The notes under the pieces are model-generated. The model had not been told where the DNA came from, did not search any database, and saw only the letters and a program-made list of their open reading frames with translations. A program made the translations under genes and the position numbers. A stretch of 64,000 bases of DNA. It comes from Lichenostomus cassidix. Its lineage: Eukaryota > Chordata > Aves > Passeriformes > Meliphagidae. The DNA lies in NCBI GenBank assembly GCA_008360975.2, contig CM039196.1, positions 6,118,263 to 6,182,262 of the forward strand, given 5' to 3'. Below are positions 1-10,440 of the stretch, piece after piece. The first letter of the stretch is position 1; every line of letters starts with the position of its first letter.

Positions 1-146
1 ATCAATTATGTATTTTATGTGGTGCCAGAGTAAACAGCACATACCAGAGCAGAGCAAAGAGCACAGCAGCTTGACTCTAATTCCAGTGTTGCATCTTGTC
101 TACCTTAAATCTCTAGCCATTTTAAAACCACTTAGAATTAATTATT

Positions 147-160
147 GAGCTTTAAAGCTC
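147..160. repeat. Perfect 14-bp palindrome GAGCTTTAAAGCTC
   Basis: The sequence reads identically on both strands over 14 bases, centred on TTTAAA. It sits directly after an AATTAATTATT run. Such a site could bind a dimeric factor, but palindromes of this size do occur by chance in 64 kb, so function is only a possibility. Confidence 0.5.
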
Positions 161-1243
161 CTCTTCTCTGGTGCCTGCCTACAGTAGCCAGCAACAGAAA
201 GGAGGACTTGGATATAAATAAATGGTGTTGCATTGCATTCTCTGGTTTGAAGACATCTTTTTTCTCCTCATTTGTAACCTTTCAAGTGGAATTGCCTATT
301 GAAATGTGACTGTTGGTGTTGAATCAAGTGGCAGGGCTCCATGAGACTTCAGAGTGCTGTGCAGTGACAGTGCAGAGGAAATTAGGTGTTTCAAAGGGCT
401 GAACAAATTAGAAGGCAGAGAGTGCTTCTTACGGCATATTAAAATAGGAGTTTTAAAGGGCCTTTGAACTTATTTTTCAGTGGCTGGGTCAGAAACACGC
501 TGTTTAGCTTGACAAAACTGCTCTTTCCTCTTTTGTTTGCTTGCATTGCTGGGTCTAGGGGAAGCAAGAAAGGAGGTTTTATATAAGCAAGCTTGTTCAA
601 AAGCTTCAATCACTTGGGTTTGTTGTTGGTGTTTCCTAAATATTCTTTAGCACTGTTAGCACTGATGTATTTCTGAATTCTTGCTTTGCCATGATTGTTG
701 TTAAATCCTCCTGCCGGCTGCAGCTCAGACCAGGTCCAGTGTGTGCTGTTGGTTGCTGGAGTTTCTTCCAGAAGGTAAATGTGTGACACCTTTAGAGCAT
801 CCTCACCACCTCAGCAGTTGCTGTGTACCTGTTCTGTCCCCTCTTATCCCTCCTGGCATCTCTCCCCCGAAATGCCAGGCTGCCTGCTGTGGCCATCTTT
901 GATCAAACAGCTTTTATTTTCATTCTCTACTGTGAGAAACTGCTCCAATTTTAGTCATGTAGTGGGTAGAAACAAACCAAGAATCTACTTGGAGGAAACA
1001 TAGCGTATCCCAATTAGCCAGAAGAAGCAAGAAGAAAAACATTGAGAGCAAACCCAAGCAAGCAGCCAGGAAAGCCAGCACTGTTTATTTTTGGCAGGAG
1101 CTGCTGAATGGAAGCTGCTTGTAGTTAATGCTGTTGGTGGCAAGACGCAACCAGGGTCAGGTTACAGCTCGGATTCAGTGACCAGTAAATGGTTTTCCTT
1201 TTTCTCTCTCCTCACTTCTTCCCCTTCTCTTGCTTTTGCACAG

Positions 1244-1297
1244 ACCTTTGGAGGACTTCTCTGGCCCTGGGTGCCCCGAGAGGAAGATGCTGGGCTG
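1244..1297 (+). other. Candidate 54-nt cassette exon (weak)
   Basis: A long pyrimidine tract (about 1198-1240) ends in CAG at 1241-1243. The next 54 bases stay open in phase 0 and encode TFGGLLWPWVPREEDAGL. They are followed by GTGAAA at 1298-1303, an acceptable donor. The length is a multiple of three, as in cassette exons. I recognise no protein family in the 18 residues, and sites of this quality also arise by chance in pyrimidine-rich introns, so this is only a candidate. Confidence 0.12.
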
Positions 1298-2179
1298 GTG
1301 AAATGATTTCCAGCAAACCCAGCAGCTCGCTAGCTGCTGCACATTGGCGAGGGCTCTGAGTGCGCCTGTTGTGCTGCTCCTGGCACCGAGAGTGCTGCTT
1401 GTATTTCAAACAGTCAACTTTACAGGGACAGCCAGACTGGGCCAGTGCAGTGACCTGGGCCAGTCCAGCCCTGGCAGAGGGGACAGGAGCTGCTGCAGTG
1501 GCCACAGAGAGCCAGGCTGGCAAGGTTGCCATCAGCATGCGGACAGCGTGTTAAACAGATCGTGTCTTGTGATGCTGCGGTTTGATCACAGCCCAGTGTA
1601 GGAATGAAGCCTTTTGATAGGGGTGAAATGCCCTGCTGGAAGATAAATAGAGGAATTCCTTAGGAAACAATAGGGAGAGCTGCTGGAAGATGGAAGATGT
1701 GTTTGCTGGTGGGTGGGAAGAACCCCTTCCTTTCCCACTCTGCAGCCCTTCTGCCTCTCATCCTCTGTGACTTTCAAAGTCACTTTTTGTTTGCTCCTCT
1801 CTGGAATCTTAAAAGGAGATAAAAGTCATGCTAAAAAACCAACTCCACAACAAAAAATAACCACCCTCCCTTTCAAACACAGGCAAACAAACCCAAACAC
1901 ACACAAACAACAACAAAAAACCCAAACAGTTTTAAAACTAAGTTTTGTGTTCTCATTCCCTTCAATTGCTTCACTGCTTGTTTTCTTTCAAGGAGGAAAA
2001 AATCCAAAACAGAATTTGTGTTTGTTTGTAGTTTAGAAGAGACTTACTTCTCTCAAAGCAGAATATGGAGTAGATGTTTAAATACAATTTTGCAAGGTAA
2101 ATAGTTTCCCTCAGTCTTCCAGTGCAACCACTTTAAATACTTGTATTCCCTGTTTTACAGTTTCTGGATTGAAGCAGCA

Positions 2180-2360
2180 AAGAAAATTCCCCCACCAGCA
2201 TCCTCTGAACTGCGAGCAGAGATCTGTTATCTAACCCACAGTCTGGCGTGTTTATTAATACCTTTTGCTACAGCGTTACAGTTCATTAACACCGAGTTGG
2301 GAAGTTTTAAATCCCGACAACAAATACTTTCTAATTAGAGTTAAGGGATAGCTTGTTGAA
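2180..2360. promoter_or_regulatory. Candidate conserved non-coding element
   Basis: This block keeps five CpGs within about 105 bases (near 2212, 2247, 2273, 2291 and 2314), although CpG is rare in the surrounding AT-rich DNA. It also has homeodomain-like words such as TTTATTAATACC, TTCATTAACACC and TCTAATTAGAG. Retained CpG plus clustered TAAT words is typical of vertebrate developmental CNEs. There is no direct proof of conservation. An open frame of 65 codons crosses it but resembles nothing known. Confidence 0.3.
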
Positions 2361-2393
2361 GCTGTAATCTTCTGATTTGCTTTAATGGCTTTT

Positions 2394-2425
2394 AAGAAAG
2401 AAAAAAAAAGAAGAAAAAAAGAAAG
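2394..2425. repeat. A-rich purine low-complexity tract
   Basis: About 32 bases consist only of A and G, mostly A runs broken by single Gs. This is simple sequence with no gene content. Confidence 0.85.
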
Positions 2426-2699
2426 CTCACATCTCTACAGAGTTGTTTCTGTGTGGCAGAACTATTGGAAAATTGGTCATCTCCTGGCAGGCAATGTCTG
2501 TGTTATTTTTCCTTCTCCTCCCTATAAATCAATTATTACAACTAGTTTTCTCCTTTTACTGTGGTTCCTTTTTTGTGCAAGAGTTCAGATGTGAAATGCA
2601 GCATTGCTGTATTGCTGTGTGCAAGTGCAGAATTGAGATGCATTGGCTGTAGTGCTGGGGAGCCCTGCTGCATTTTTCATATTCCCATTTAGTGAGACT

Positions 2700-2990
2700 C
2701 GAAGATTAGCTGCAGCTCAGTCATCCTGCAACATTTCTGGAAGTAACCGAAAATCCATCTAATTGCAAAGCCCAAAGCTAATAAAAAGCACATATGTGCA
2801 ACTCTCACAAAAGAGAGCAGCTAAAGATTGGAAGGCTATTGTAATCTTATCTCAGTGGGGGAAAAATTAAGGGTGTATTTGGCTCAATTTATTCTCTTTG
2901 TCTCCCTAGCTGTGAGAATCAGTAATGACCATCTTCCTGCAAAACTGGTGTTTTAAATTATCTCCTTTTTGTCGTTGGGTGGTCACTGCA
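2700..2990. promoter_or_regulatory. Candidate conserved non-coding element with E-box palindrome
   Basis: The block is AT-rich, complex and not repetitive. It contains CATCTAATTGC, GCTAATAAAAAG, GTAATCTTATC and AATTTATTC words of the homeodomain/GATA kind. A 12-base perfect palindrome, GCACATATGTGC (2788-2799), is centred on a CATATG E-box. This resembles vertebrate enhancer sequence. Conservation cannot be judged from one genome. Confidence 0.28.
2788..2799. promoter_or_regulatory. Perfect 12-bp palindrome around a CATATG E-box
   Basis: GCACATATGTGC equals its own reverse complement. CATATG is a subclass of E-box recognised by bHLH dimers, which bind palindromically, so the extended symmetry fits a dimer site. 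Binding is inferred, not shown. Confidence 0.35.
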
Positions 2991-5900
2991 TTGCTGAGGT
3001 GGCCTTGGTGGCTGGTGAGGGTGAGATCTCAGCTTCAGCAGAAGTTCTGAGATTTCAGAGCCACTGCTGTTGGGTTTCAGCAGGCTGAAGGAAGCCAGGG
3101 TTTGTGTGGAGGGTGGTTGAGTTGATTCAATTAATTCAAATATGTCCCACCCACCAAATGGTGGGACTGAGCACCAGCTTGAGCATTTAAATATTGGAAC
3201 AATTGCTTTTTACTACTGTGGGGAAAAAAAAATATTGAATTATTTCCTCTTTAAAGGAAACATTGAGTCTCTGGATGGAAATGGTTGCTGTTTATCTCTG
3301 GAAAATAACAATATGCTGAGCAGTTCCCAGCAGCTACATTTGTTCCCCTTGGAGTATCTGACCAGGAAGAAGGTCTTGTGAGAGAATCTAATGCTCCTGA
3401 CTGGGCACAGGAATATTCAAGTACTTAGGAGCTGAGTTTAATTTTTCACAGGCAAGTGTAACTGTTGAGAAAGCAGATGTACTACTTTTAGTTCAGTTGT
3501 GCAGACTTCTCACATGTTTACAGTTAAGGAAATGGGAAGTCCCATGGGAGGTTGGGGGAAATACTTGGAAACATGCTGTGGCTCTCTGCTAGATCAAGGC
3601 TAGTGCTATACTAATTTTTTAAATTTTCATTCTACTAATATTTTGTTAGCCGAAAACCCCTAAAACTTGCAAGAAAACTGCACAGCAGTGCTTTTAGTAA
3701 TTTTCTTATTCACAAGAGCCTGGAGCAATTCTTAGATTTTCTGCTAAGCTGTTGAGATGACTCCCATGTCATTTCTGCTGCTGATACAAACCTTGCTAGT
3801 GAGACAAGAACACAAGAATTTGCTTTACCCAGTGCTGGGATGGGCCAGCATGGTGTCCCTGTGACAGCTGACCACAAACTGTGCCAGGGCAGCCCAGCTG
3901 CCTGTTCTCCCCACGTGGGTGTTGTACCAGATCTCATCTCCTGTCTGGGCTGAGTCAGGAGTTTCCCCATCCTCCTGCACAAAGTCCATAGTGCAGCCTT
4001 CAGGAAGTGACAGCTTTGAATGTGGTTTGCCTTAAAAAAAAAAAAAAATCAATTTGTCATGTATTGCAGTTATTCTGTGAAGAGGAATAAACCATGCTGC
4101 AATATGATGTCCTATAAACAAGCCTGTGTAATCTTTTCATTCCCTTTAGTGAGCTTCACCCACTCCTTGGAGCAGAGGGCAGGCTTTGTGCTGGCCACTG
4201 CTCAAAGAGCTCTTGGGCCTTTTCAAAGTGGAATTAAGACTTGAAAATGGTGCAGTTTGTTGGCAGAAAAACCACAGTGACATTCTGGGTTTTCTGTGAG
4301 CACTTTGCCTCATTCCTGAAGCAGAGATCCCAGTTCCAGAGCAGTGAACCCCAATGAACTCGAGCTTTCCTTGCTTTGAGGGAGGTCTGCATGCTGTAGT
4401 AGGAGCAAAACAAATACATAATCAGGCCTTAAATTCAGAGCAGCATTGATACACTGCTTTGTCTGGGCACTGCTCTGACTCAAAAGGAGATTGAGAGTGA
4501 GCTGTTAGAGCTGAAATAATGGAGCGGTTGTTTTGAATTTGCAGCAGGTAAAATAAAGCTTCGACCACTCTCACTCAGGTTCTTGGGGGTTTTGTTTTGG
4601 TTTTGGTTGGGATTTTCTCTTGGTGTGCAGGCAGAACTTGGTGGTGTGATTCCCCTGCCCACCTACTCTGTGGAGACTTCCCTGCTCAACTCAGACTTTT
4701 AAATAAACTTTTTACCAATTGTATTTTTTTTGAAGCGAAGTATTGTGGTGGAGTCTTAGTAAATGAGGACTTTTGTGTATGTAACTCCTTCAGACTTGCA
4801 TTTTGGAAGTGTGTCTGAGGTGGAAGGCAGTGGAACATGACTCACAATGAGAATTATTTCCCTCCCACCAGTCTTTGAGCAGGTTGGGTTTGATGGCTGA
4901 GGAAATGACAGTCTGACTAGTCTGTAAGGTCAGTGGGATCCAAGCACTTTCTGTTAAATCTCTGTTTCTAAGATTTTCTGAAGTTCTTGGATTCAGTCCA
5001 ACAGTCATTTCCTAGTTTGTCAGGAAATTGTTTTGCTGCTTTATTGAATGAACTGCAAAATAATTCCGAGGAGGGGAAAATGTCTTAGGGAGAGTCTCAG
5101 CAATGCTTTAGCTGCTGGTGCCTGGTAAAACTGTGTACATCAAAGGTACCCATCCGGCTTTTTTATCCTTATTGCTTTCAGCAATGATATTAAATTGATT
5201 CTCAGGCAACTGGAAAATGCTGGGTGGAAGTTAATCAATAAATGCACAGCAATATCTCTCCATCCATACCAGCAGGACCCAGATTGATGGAGGACCTGCA
5301 CCCCGAGTGCAGCACAGGAAAAAATGGCTGTAAAGTTTTTCCTCCTCAAAGACTGGGTGGAATGTTTATGAGCTGGGTTGAGAATCTTCTCCTTAATCCT
5401 CCTGGGCTGCTGTTTTGGTGTTGGCCTTTCACAATGTACTTTCTTCTGGATGTGGTTCTAGCCTTCAACCTTTATGGCCAAAGAATGAAAACCAGCCCAC
5501 AAGGAATTTCACGTTTTACATCAGTGTCAATGACTTTTAATTTACAATATAATGGAAACAACATCTTAGTTTTCCTTTCACGGGTCATACTTGGTATTTA
5601 CTTTATTATGTGTTCCCTGCTAGTGTCCCACCCTCTTGCTGCATAACTTGTTTTCCTGGAGGCTGGACCTGCCTCTAGATGAAAATATTGCCAAGCAAAA
5701 ACTAAATAGCTGGCTCAGATTAACTGCTAAAATTTTTTTCTACCAAGTCTGTGTAGGAGGATAGAAAGGGAGAGGCTGTATCATGGCTGCAGCATAATGC
5801 AGAAGTCATATGCTAAGTAACTTCCAGCAAGTAGTAAACTTTTTCACTAAGTTGATTTTAAGAAATATGAAAAAGTGACACAATAATAGTGCACTTTGAG

Positions 5901-8090
5901 TATTGTCCTCCTTCTCTGCACTGGCCAGGCTTCTGCTCTGCCTGCCAAAGCCCAAGCTTCATATAATAGATGCTTTCTTAAAATAAAGCTGTATTGAAAA
6001 CCAGTGAGAGGCTTTAGTGATACTAAACCCCCACCCAGTTATGAAATGCTCAAAGGGGTTTTTGTTTTTGTGGGTTGTTTTTTTCCTGTTGTGGTAAAAC
6101 TGATAATGTGATTGGGGAAATTAGGGAAGGGGGTTGGAACCTGAATATGTGTTTTAGAAGCACCCAGACTTTAAATGTTTTGTTGCTGAGGTGAAAGTGG
6201 TACTTATGTGCTGCTGAGGAGCTGAGTTCAGATTTTTCCCCTCCTGGGCTGTGTAGAGTCCAGAAAAATATTGAGACCAGCAACATTTAAGGCTGAGGAC
6301 AGTCCAGATATTCTGGACCAGAACCCTTCCAAAGGGTTAAGTAGTTTCCAAAGAAATGCCCCCTTCGAGATGCCAATGTTTGATCCCAGACACAAGTAAC
6401 TCTAAAAAAATCCTGGTGTAATTCACTGGATTCCTGCTGCAAGGGAGGCTTTTGCTTTTGATGCACAGTTTGGTGGGAGCCTTGGGGAGGATGTGAAATT
6501 CCCTGCTGATGCCTGGTTTTGGGCATGAGGGAATGAACTTTGCATGGAGGCTAATGGCCCATGCAGTGGAGCAAAGCCACATTACTTCCCTGGGGAGCCA
6601 GAGGCAGTGGAAACAATCCTGAAATGAAAGCTCTAGGTGATCAGATACTATATTGAAAAAATCTTGGGCTTGTTGGTGCCCAGCGTCACCCTCCTCTCCG
6701 TTTCCAGCTGCTGTCAGCCCAGGTGGGAGCTGTTGCAGCAATCACTTTGGAGGGTCAGCAAAGCAGGGCTCCTTGTGCTGCCAGAGACTTTTGGGAGGAA
6801 CACCTGTGTGACAGTAAGTCTGTTCCTGCCGTTCCAGCCTGAACAATGCAGGGAAAATGCCCCGGGAGCAAAGTGTGACTCAGCAGGAGAGCTCTGCTGT
6901 GTGTCCACACCAGACAGTGCTGCTCACGTGAAATATTCTCTTTTCCAAAGTGCTCCAGCAGTCCAAAAGCCGTGTGGTAGCTTTGCCTGCTGGCATTGCT
7001 CTAGGTAAGAGTTCTCTCCAGGCTTATCTCTATCCCCTCTAAGCAGGGACGTGTCAGACCTTAATTCCCTTCACTCTGTGTCACTGAACCTCAGCATCTC
7101 ATTTTATCCTGTTACACAGAGACTGAAGGAAGATACAACCATCTGAGGGCTGCAGGAGCTGGGCTGGACTGCAGTGCTGCTCCAGCAGGATCTGCCTGAG
7201 CCTCTGATGAGGATTTCTGGCATTTCATTTCAGTCTAATGGGTTCCTGCTCTGTGTGCTCACAGGCTTCCCTCTGAGCTGAGCCCTGGTGCTCACACTCC
7301 ATGAATAAAGAGCTGCTCTGTTGCTCCTGGGATCCTTAACACGATGCTAGGAGCTGTCTGATTTGTCTTTTGCTCTTCAAATAATTACTTAGACTTTAAG
7401 AAGTCTGAGAGCAAATTTCATGATGAGGGAACCTCATAGGTTACACAGAGCCCAGGCTGTTCTGCAGGAAGAGTTCATGCTTTGGCTTCTGCAGGATGTT
7501 TCAAAGCAAAGAGCTGTGTATTTATGTGTGTATAGCTGTGGGTCTGATGGGATGTGGATGCCCCAGGTGCCCCAGGCTACTGCAGAATTAGCCACAGCCT
7601 GGTGCTGGTGAGGTTGCAGGTACAGGTTTGTTGAGCTACAGCCTGAGCTGGAGTGCAATGTCCCAGATAAATAGGCCTGTGGGCCATGATCAGAAGAAAC
7701 CCTTTATTTTCTCACTTTTTTTTAACTTCACAATCAGGTGAGCTGGATTTGAAAGGGCTCTGGATTTCACAGCTGACTTGGACAACTCGTTAATTATGCA
7801 GGGTTTTATATTCCACTTGCTGCAAGGGGAGGAAACCCACCCTTCCAAGGGTTAACTGATAGGGTTAATGGCTCTGTCTGCTCACTTGACCTGGTGTTCT
7901 GACCAGCTGCTAGTCGTGATGTAAATGAGCTTCTCACCTGAAAAGAGTTACCTCATTAAGTCTCACAGAAAATAAATGGATCCCACCTGACTCTGCCCAG
8001 AATGAGTGCTGTTAGCTGAGGAGGAAGGAGCTTTGCTCTTTCAACGTTGTGCCTTTTCATCAGCTCAGGCATCACAAATTTTAGTTCAAC
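2991..8090. other. Non-coding stretch, no supported gene
   Basis: I see no gene, tRNA or recognisable transposon here. A poly-A run lies at 4034-4048. The interval from 4570 to 4630 is GT-rich. Open frames of up to 134 codons (5242-5646 plus strand, 6337-6741 minus strand) resemble no family known to me and overlap frames on the other strand, so I leave them out. The sequence is ordinary mixed-composition avian intergenic or intronic DNA. Confidence 0.6.
4034..4048 (+). repeat. Poly-A run (15 A)
   Basis: Fifteen consecutive A residues. No AATAAA signal or recognisable retroposed body lies just upstream, so I do not call a processed pseudogene. Confidence 0.85.
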
Positions 8091-8135
8091 TTCCAAGGAC
8101 AGGAATTTCAAAATTCCTTCCAAGGAATTTCAAAA
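8091..8135. repeat. Short tandem duplication with 5-bp indel
   Basis: The word TTCCAAGGA followed by ATTTCAAAA occurs twice, at 8091-8113 and 8118-8135. The first copy carries five extra bases (CAGGA) in the middle. This looks like a small local duplication, probably replication slippage. Confidence 0.7.
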
Positions 8136-8517
8136 CCTTTTGTTGCTGATACAAAGTCCAGAAGAATTTCAGTGAGAAGACATGGTTGGCTGTCCTCTAA
8201 CAATGACACATGCATTACATCCTTCTGTTGCTGCTTGTGGTCTGGAAACTTCTATAGAAAGCAAGTTGGATTGTAGTTGGAAGGAGCTGGGCTTTTTTGG
8301 ACATGTTCAGTAAATACAAAGTATGAATTTTTTTATTTGGTGGTTTGTATATGCAGCTTACACATATTTGATGAAATGAAGTATATTTATTCTGAATAAG
8401 TATGAGAGATCTTTTCTTTATTTGAACTCTGTAGTAGGGAAGACAGGTGTATATTCTAATTTCATTTCTTCCTGATGGTGAAATCTCAGACTGGGAAGCT
8501 TGATCAGTGCAGACAAA

Positions 8518-8532
8518 AATAATAATAATAAT
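8518..8532. repeat. (AAT)5 microsatellite
   Basis: Five uninterrupted AAT units, flanked by A-rich sequence. It is short and may be polymorphic. Confidence 0.85.
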
Positions 8533-10000
8533 TAAAATCCCCCCAACACCCCACTGCTATTAGAATTACAGTGGAATACCTGGCATAGTCTGAATTTAGG
8601 CAGCTTGCTTAGAAAAGAGCACTGCTGTGGGAGAGGCTTTAAAATGAAGGCTGGTTGCAGGTGAGAGGTTTCCTTTGAGTGGTGGAGCAGTTGGTAATAG
8701 CAGATCTCTTTCTGTGTGGCCCTTGCTGTCCCTGTGCTGTGCCCATGCTGCTGGATTGTTGTACTCTTGGTAATAAACTGCTCAGTCCCAGGAATCCTCA
8801 CTCAGGCACTGGGGTGACACTGCTGTGGAGCTGCCAGACGTGGGCTATGGTGACTGATGGGTTTTTGTAGCATTATCAGAAGGCTGAAAGAGAAAACAAC
8901 CATTAATATCTCTTGATGCAATGGCCAAAAACCCAACATGGGGGGAGACCAGATGCTCACACAAATGTCATGGTTAAACACTTAATAGGATTTGGGGGAA
9001 TTTTTCTTTTCTCCAGATTGATTCTCTTAGTATTTCCACGGTCTCTACAGAGCTGTGCCGTTCTTCAGTGATGTTAAAACCAATTAGGGCAGAAGTTCTG
9101 ACTTAGACTTTGAATTTTCAAGTTTAAACTAAGTTACAGATAGCTTTCAAGGTCAGTGTGTGTGGTTGCATGCTATGAAATTTAATTGATATTTTTCTTC
9201 CCTAAAGCACCAGCATATTAGCAGGCAGCTCATCACTTGCATAGTATTCCCCTGGCCATCATTAGATTTAACCTGGGATGCTTTATCTCTGAAGGACTTG
9301 TATTCAAATTTTAAATGCTTTCTTTTTCCAGAAATAAGTGATAAATTCTACTTAATGTTTCCAAAGGAAGTATGGTTGAGGAGGAAGGAGGATTTAAGAG
9401 TGGGAGTGCACACATGTAATAGTGAGCAGAAATGTTTTAGATGGAAAAAGATGGAGGAGCTGAAGTTAAAGGTCTTTAGAGAAAAACAAAGCAGAGAGTT
9501 TAAGTGGATGAATATTGCCAAGATAGAAGTAATTTTTTTGTTGAAATATCTTAATGCAAAGTAACAGCATTTTCATTACTGTGCTTTATAGATGGTCAAA
9601 ATGCTTGGAGATCATTCCTAAAGCATTAACAAATGTACAGAGAACAGGCACCATTTGTCCTCCAAAGAGCACGTTTTGGGGGATCATTTAAATCACATAA
9701 AGGTAATATGCAGAAGCACTTGCCCTCTCCAGTGGTTTGGACTCTTTTCAAGTTTTCAGTGGGTATCTGAGCAAGGCATTCCAGATTATTAATCACCTCA
9801 TACTTAAGTCCAGGTTTTTCACAGCTAATGAGACTTTTCCAGAGCGGCCAATACCTGAACAGTGCATTTGGTATAATAACCTACGATAACAGAAAAATGA
9901 TGTGTGAGCCAAATGTTATGTGATTCCAGTGCTGGACTCTGTCCTATTTATTCCTGGCAAGAGATCATGTACCATAAGGGAGTGGTGATGCTTCCAGAAA

Positions 10001-10110
10001 TCCGAGGCACGTGATGTGTTTTTCCTCATTGAGGCACGAGGCGACGTGCCATGAAATGTCAGCTCCCTTTCTGTTTCATAAGTGAGTTTGTTCATTCCAG
10101 GGAGATGGCA
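10001..10110. promoter_or_regulatory. CACG/E-box repeat block, candidate regulatory element
   Basis: The eight-base word GAGGCACG occurs twice with a 27-base period (10004-10011 and 10031-10038). The first copy runs into a canonical CACGTG E-box (10008-10013). The seven-base word GGCACGT (10006-10012) is mirrored as ACGTGCC (10044-10050). Five CpGs fall within about 45 bases of CpG-poor DNA. CACGTG is bound by MYC/MAX, USF and CLOCK-type bHLH dimers. The regulatory role is inferred. Confidence 0.3.
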
Positions 10111-10430
10111 GCATTTGTAATTAGGCAGGTGAGGCTGCTGGGAGGAGCATCCAGTGCCCCTTTCCAAATGCAGGTCAAGGTGTTGTGTGTGCAATCAGAT
10201 CTATTTGTGTTTGGATTGTAAGTCAGAACGAGCAAAGCTCTGGCCTGTGAGAAGTCAAAGAGCAGAGGGGATTTTTATTTTAGTACATAATCAAGAGAAA
10301 GGAACAGTATCTTTTTTTTATGTTGATAGCCAGGATTAAATTATTCTTGGACTCATTATTAAATGAAGCATATGATTAAATATTGAAACAAAGACTATTA
10401 TTTTTCATATCTGAGTTGGAATGAGGAAAA

Positions 10431-10440
10431 GGGGGGGGGG
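10431..10440 (+). repeat. Poly-G run (10 G) inside A/G-rich tract
   Basis: Ten consecutive G residues flanked by A runs on both sides. This is simple sequence, prone to length variation and sequencing error. Confidence 0.85.

Larger units (their letters stand above)
1..2100. other. Non-coding stretch, no supported gene
   Basis: I see no gene here. The first 500 bases are AT-rich, with homeodomain-like AATTA words and a 14-base palindrome described separately. A splice-site-bounded 54-base open segment near 1.25 kb is also listed separately as a weak exon candidate. Positions 1832-1936 are A-rich low-complexity sequence with many CAAA and ACA words. The short open frames between 1.0 and 1.8 kb overlap on both strands and look random. 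Confidence 0.6.

Noticed and set aside
4020..4050. Poly-A run as a possible processed pseudogene tail
   Set aside because: No polyadenylation signal, gene-like body or flanking duplication found upstream. The same holds for the runs at 47700 and 54107.
5242..5646. 134-codon plus-strand frame with apparent membrane segments
   Set aside because: T-rich DNA gives hydrophobic residues in any frame, and no membrane protein family is recognisable.
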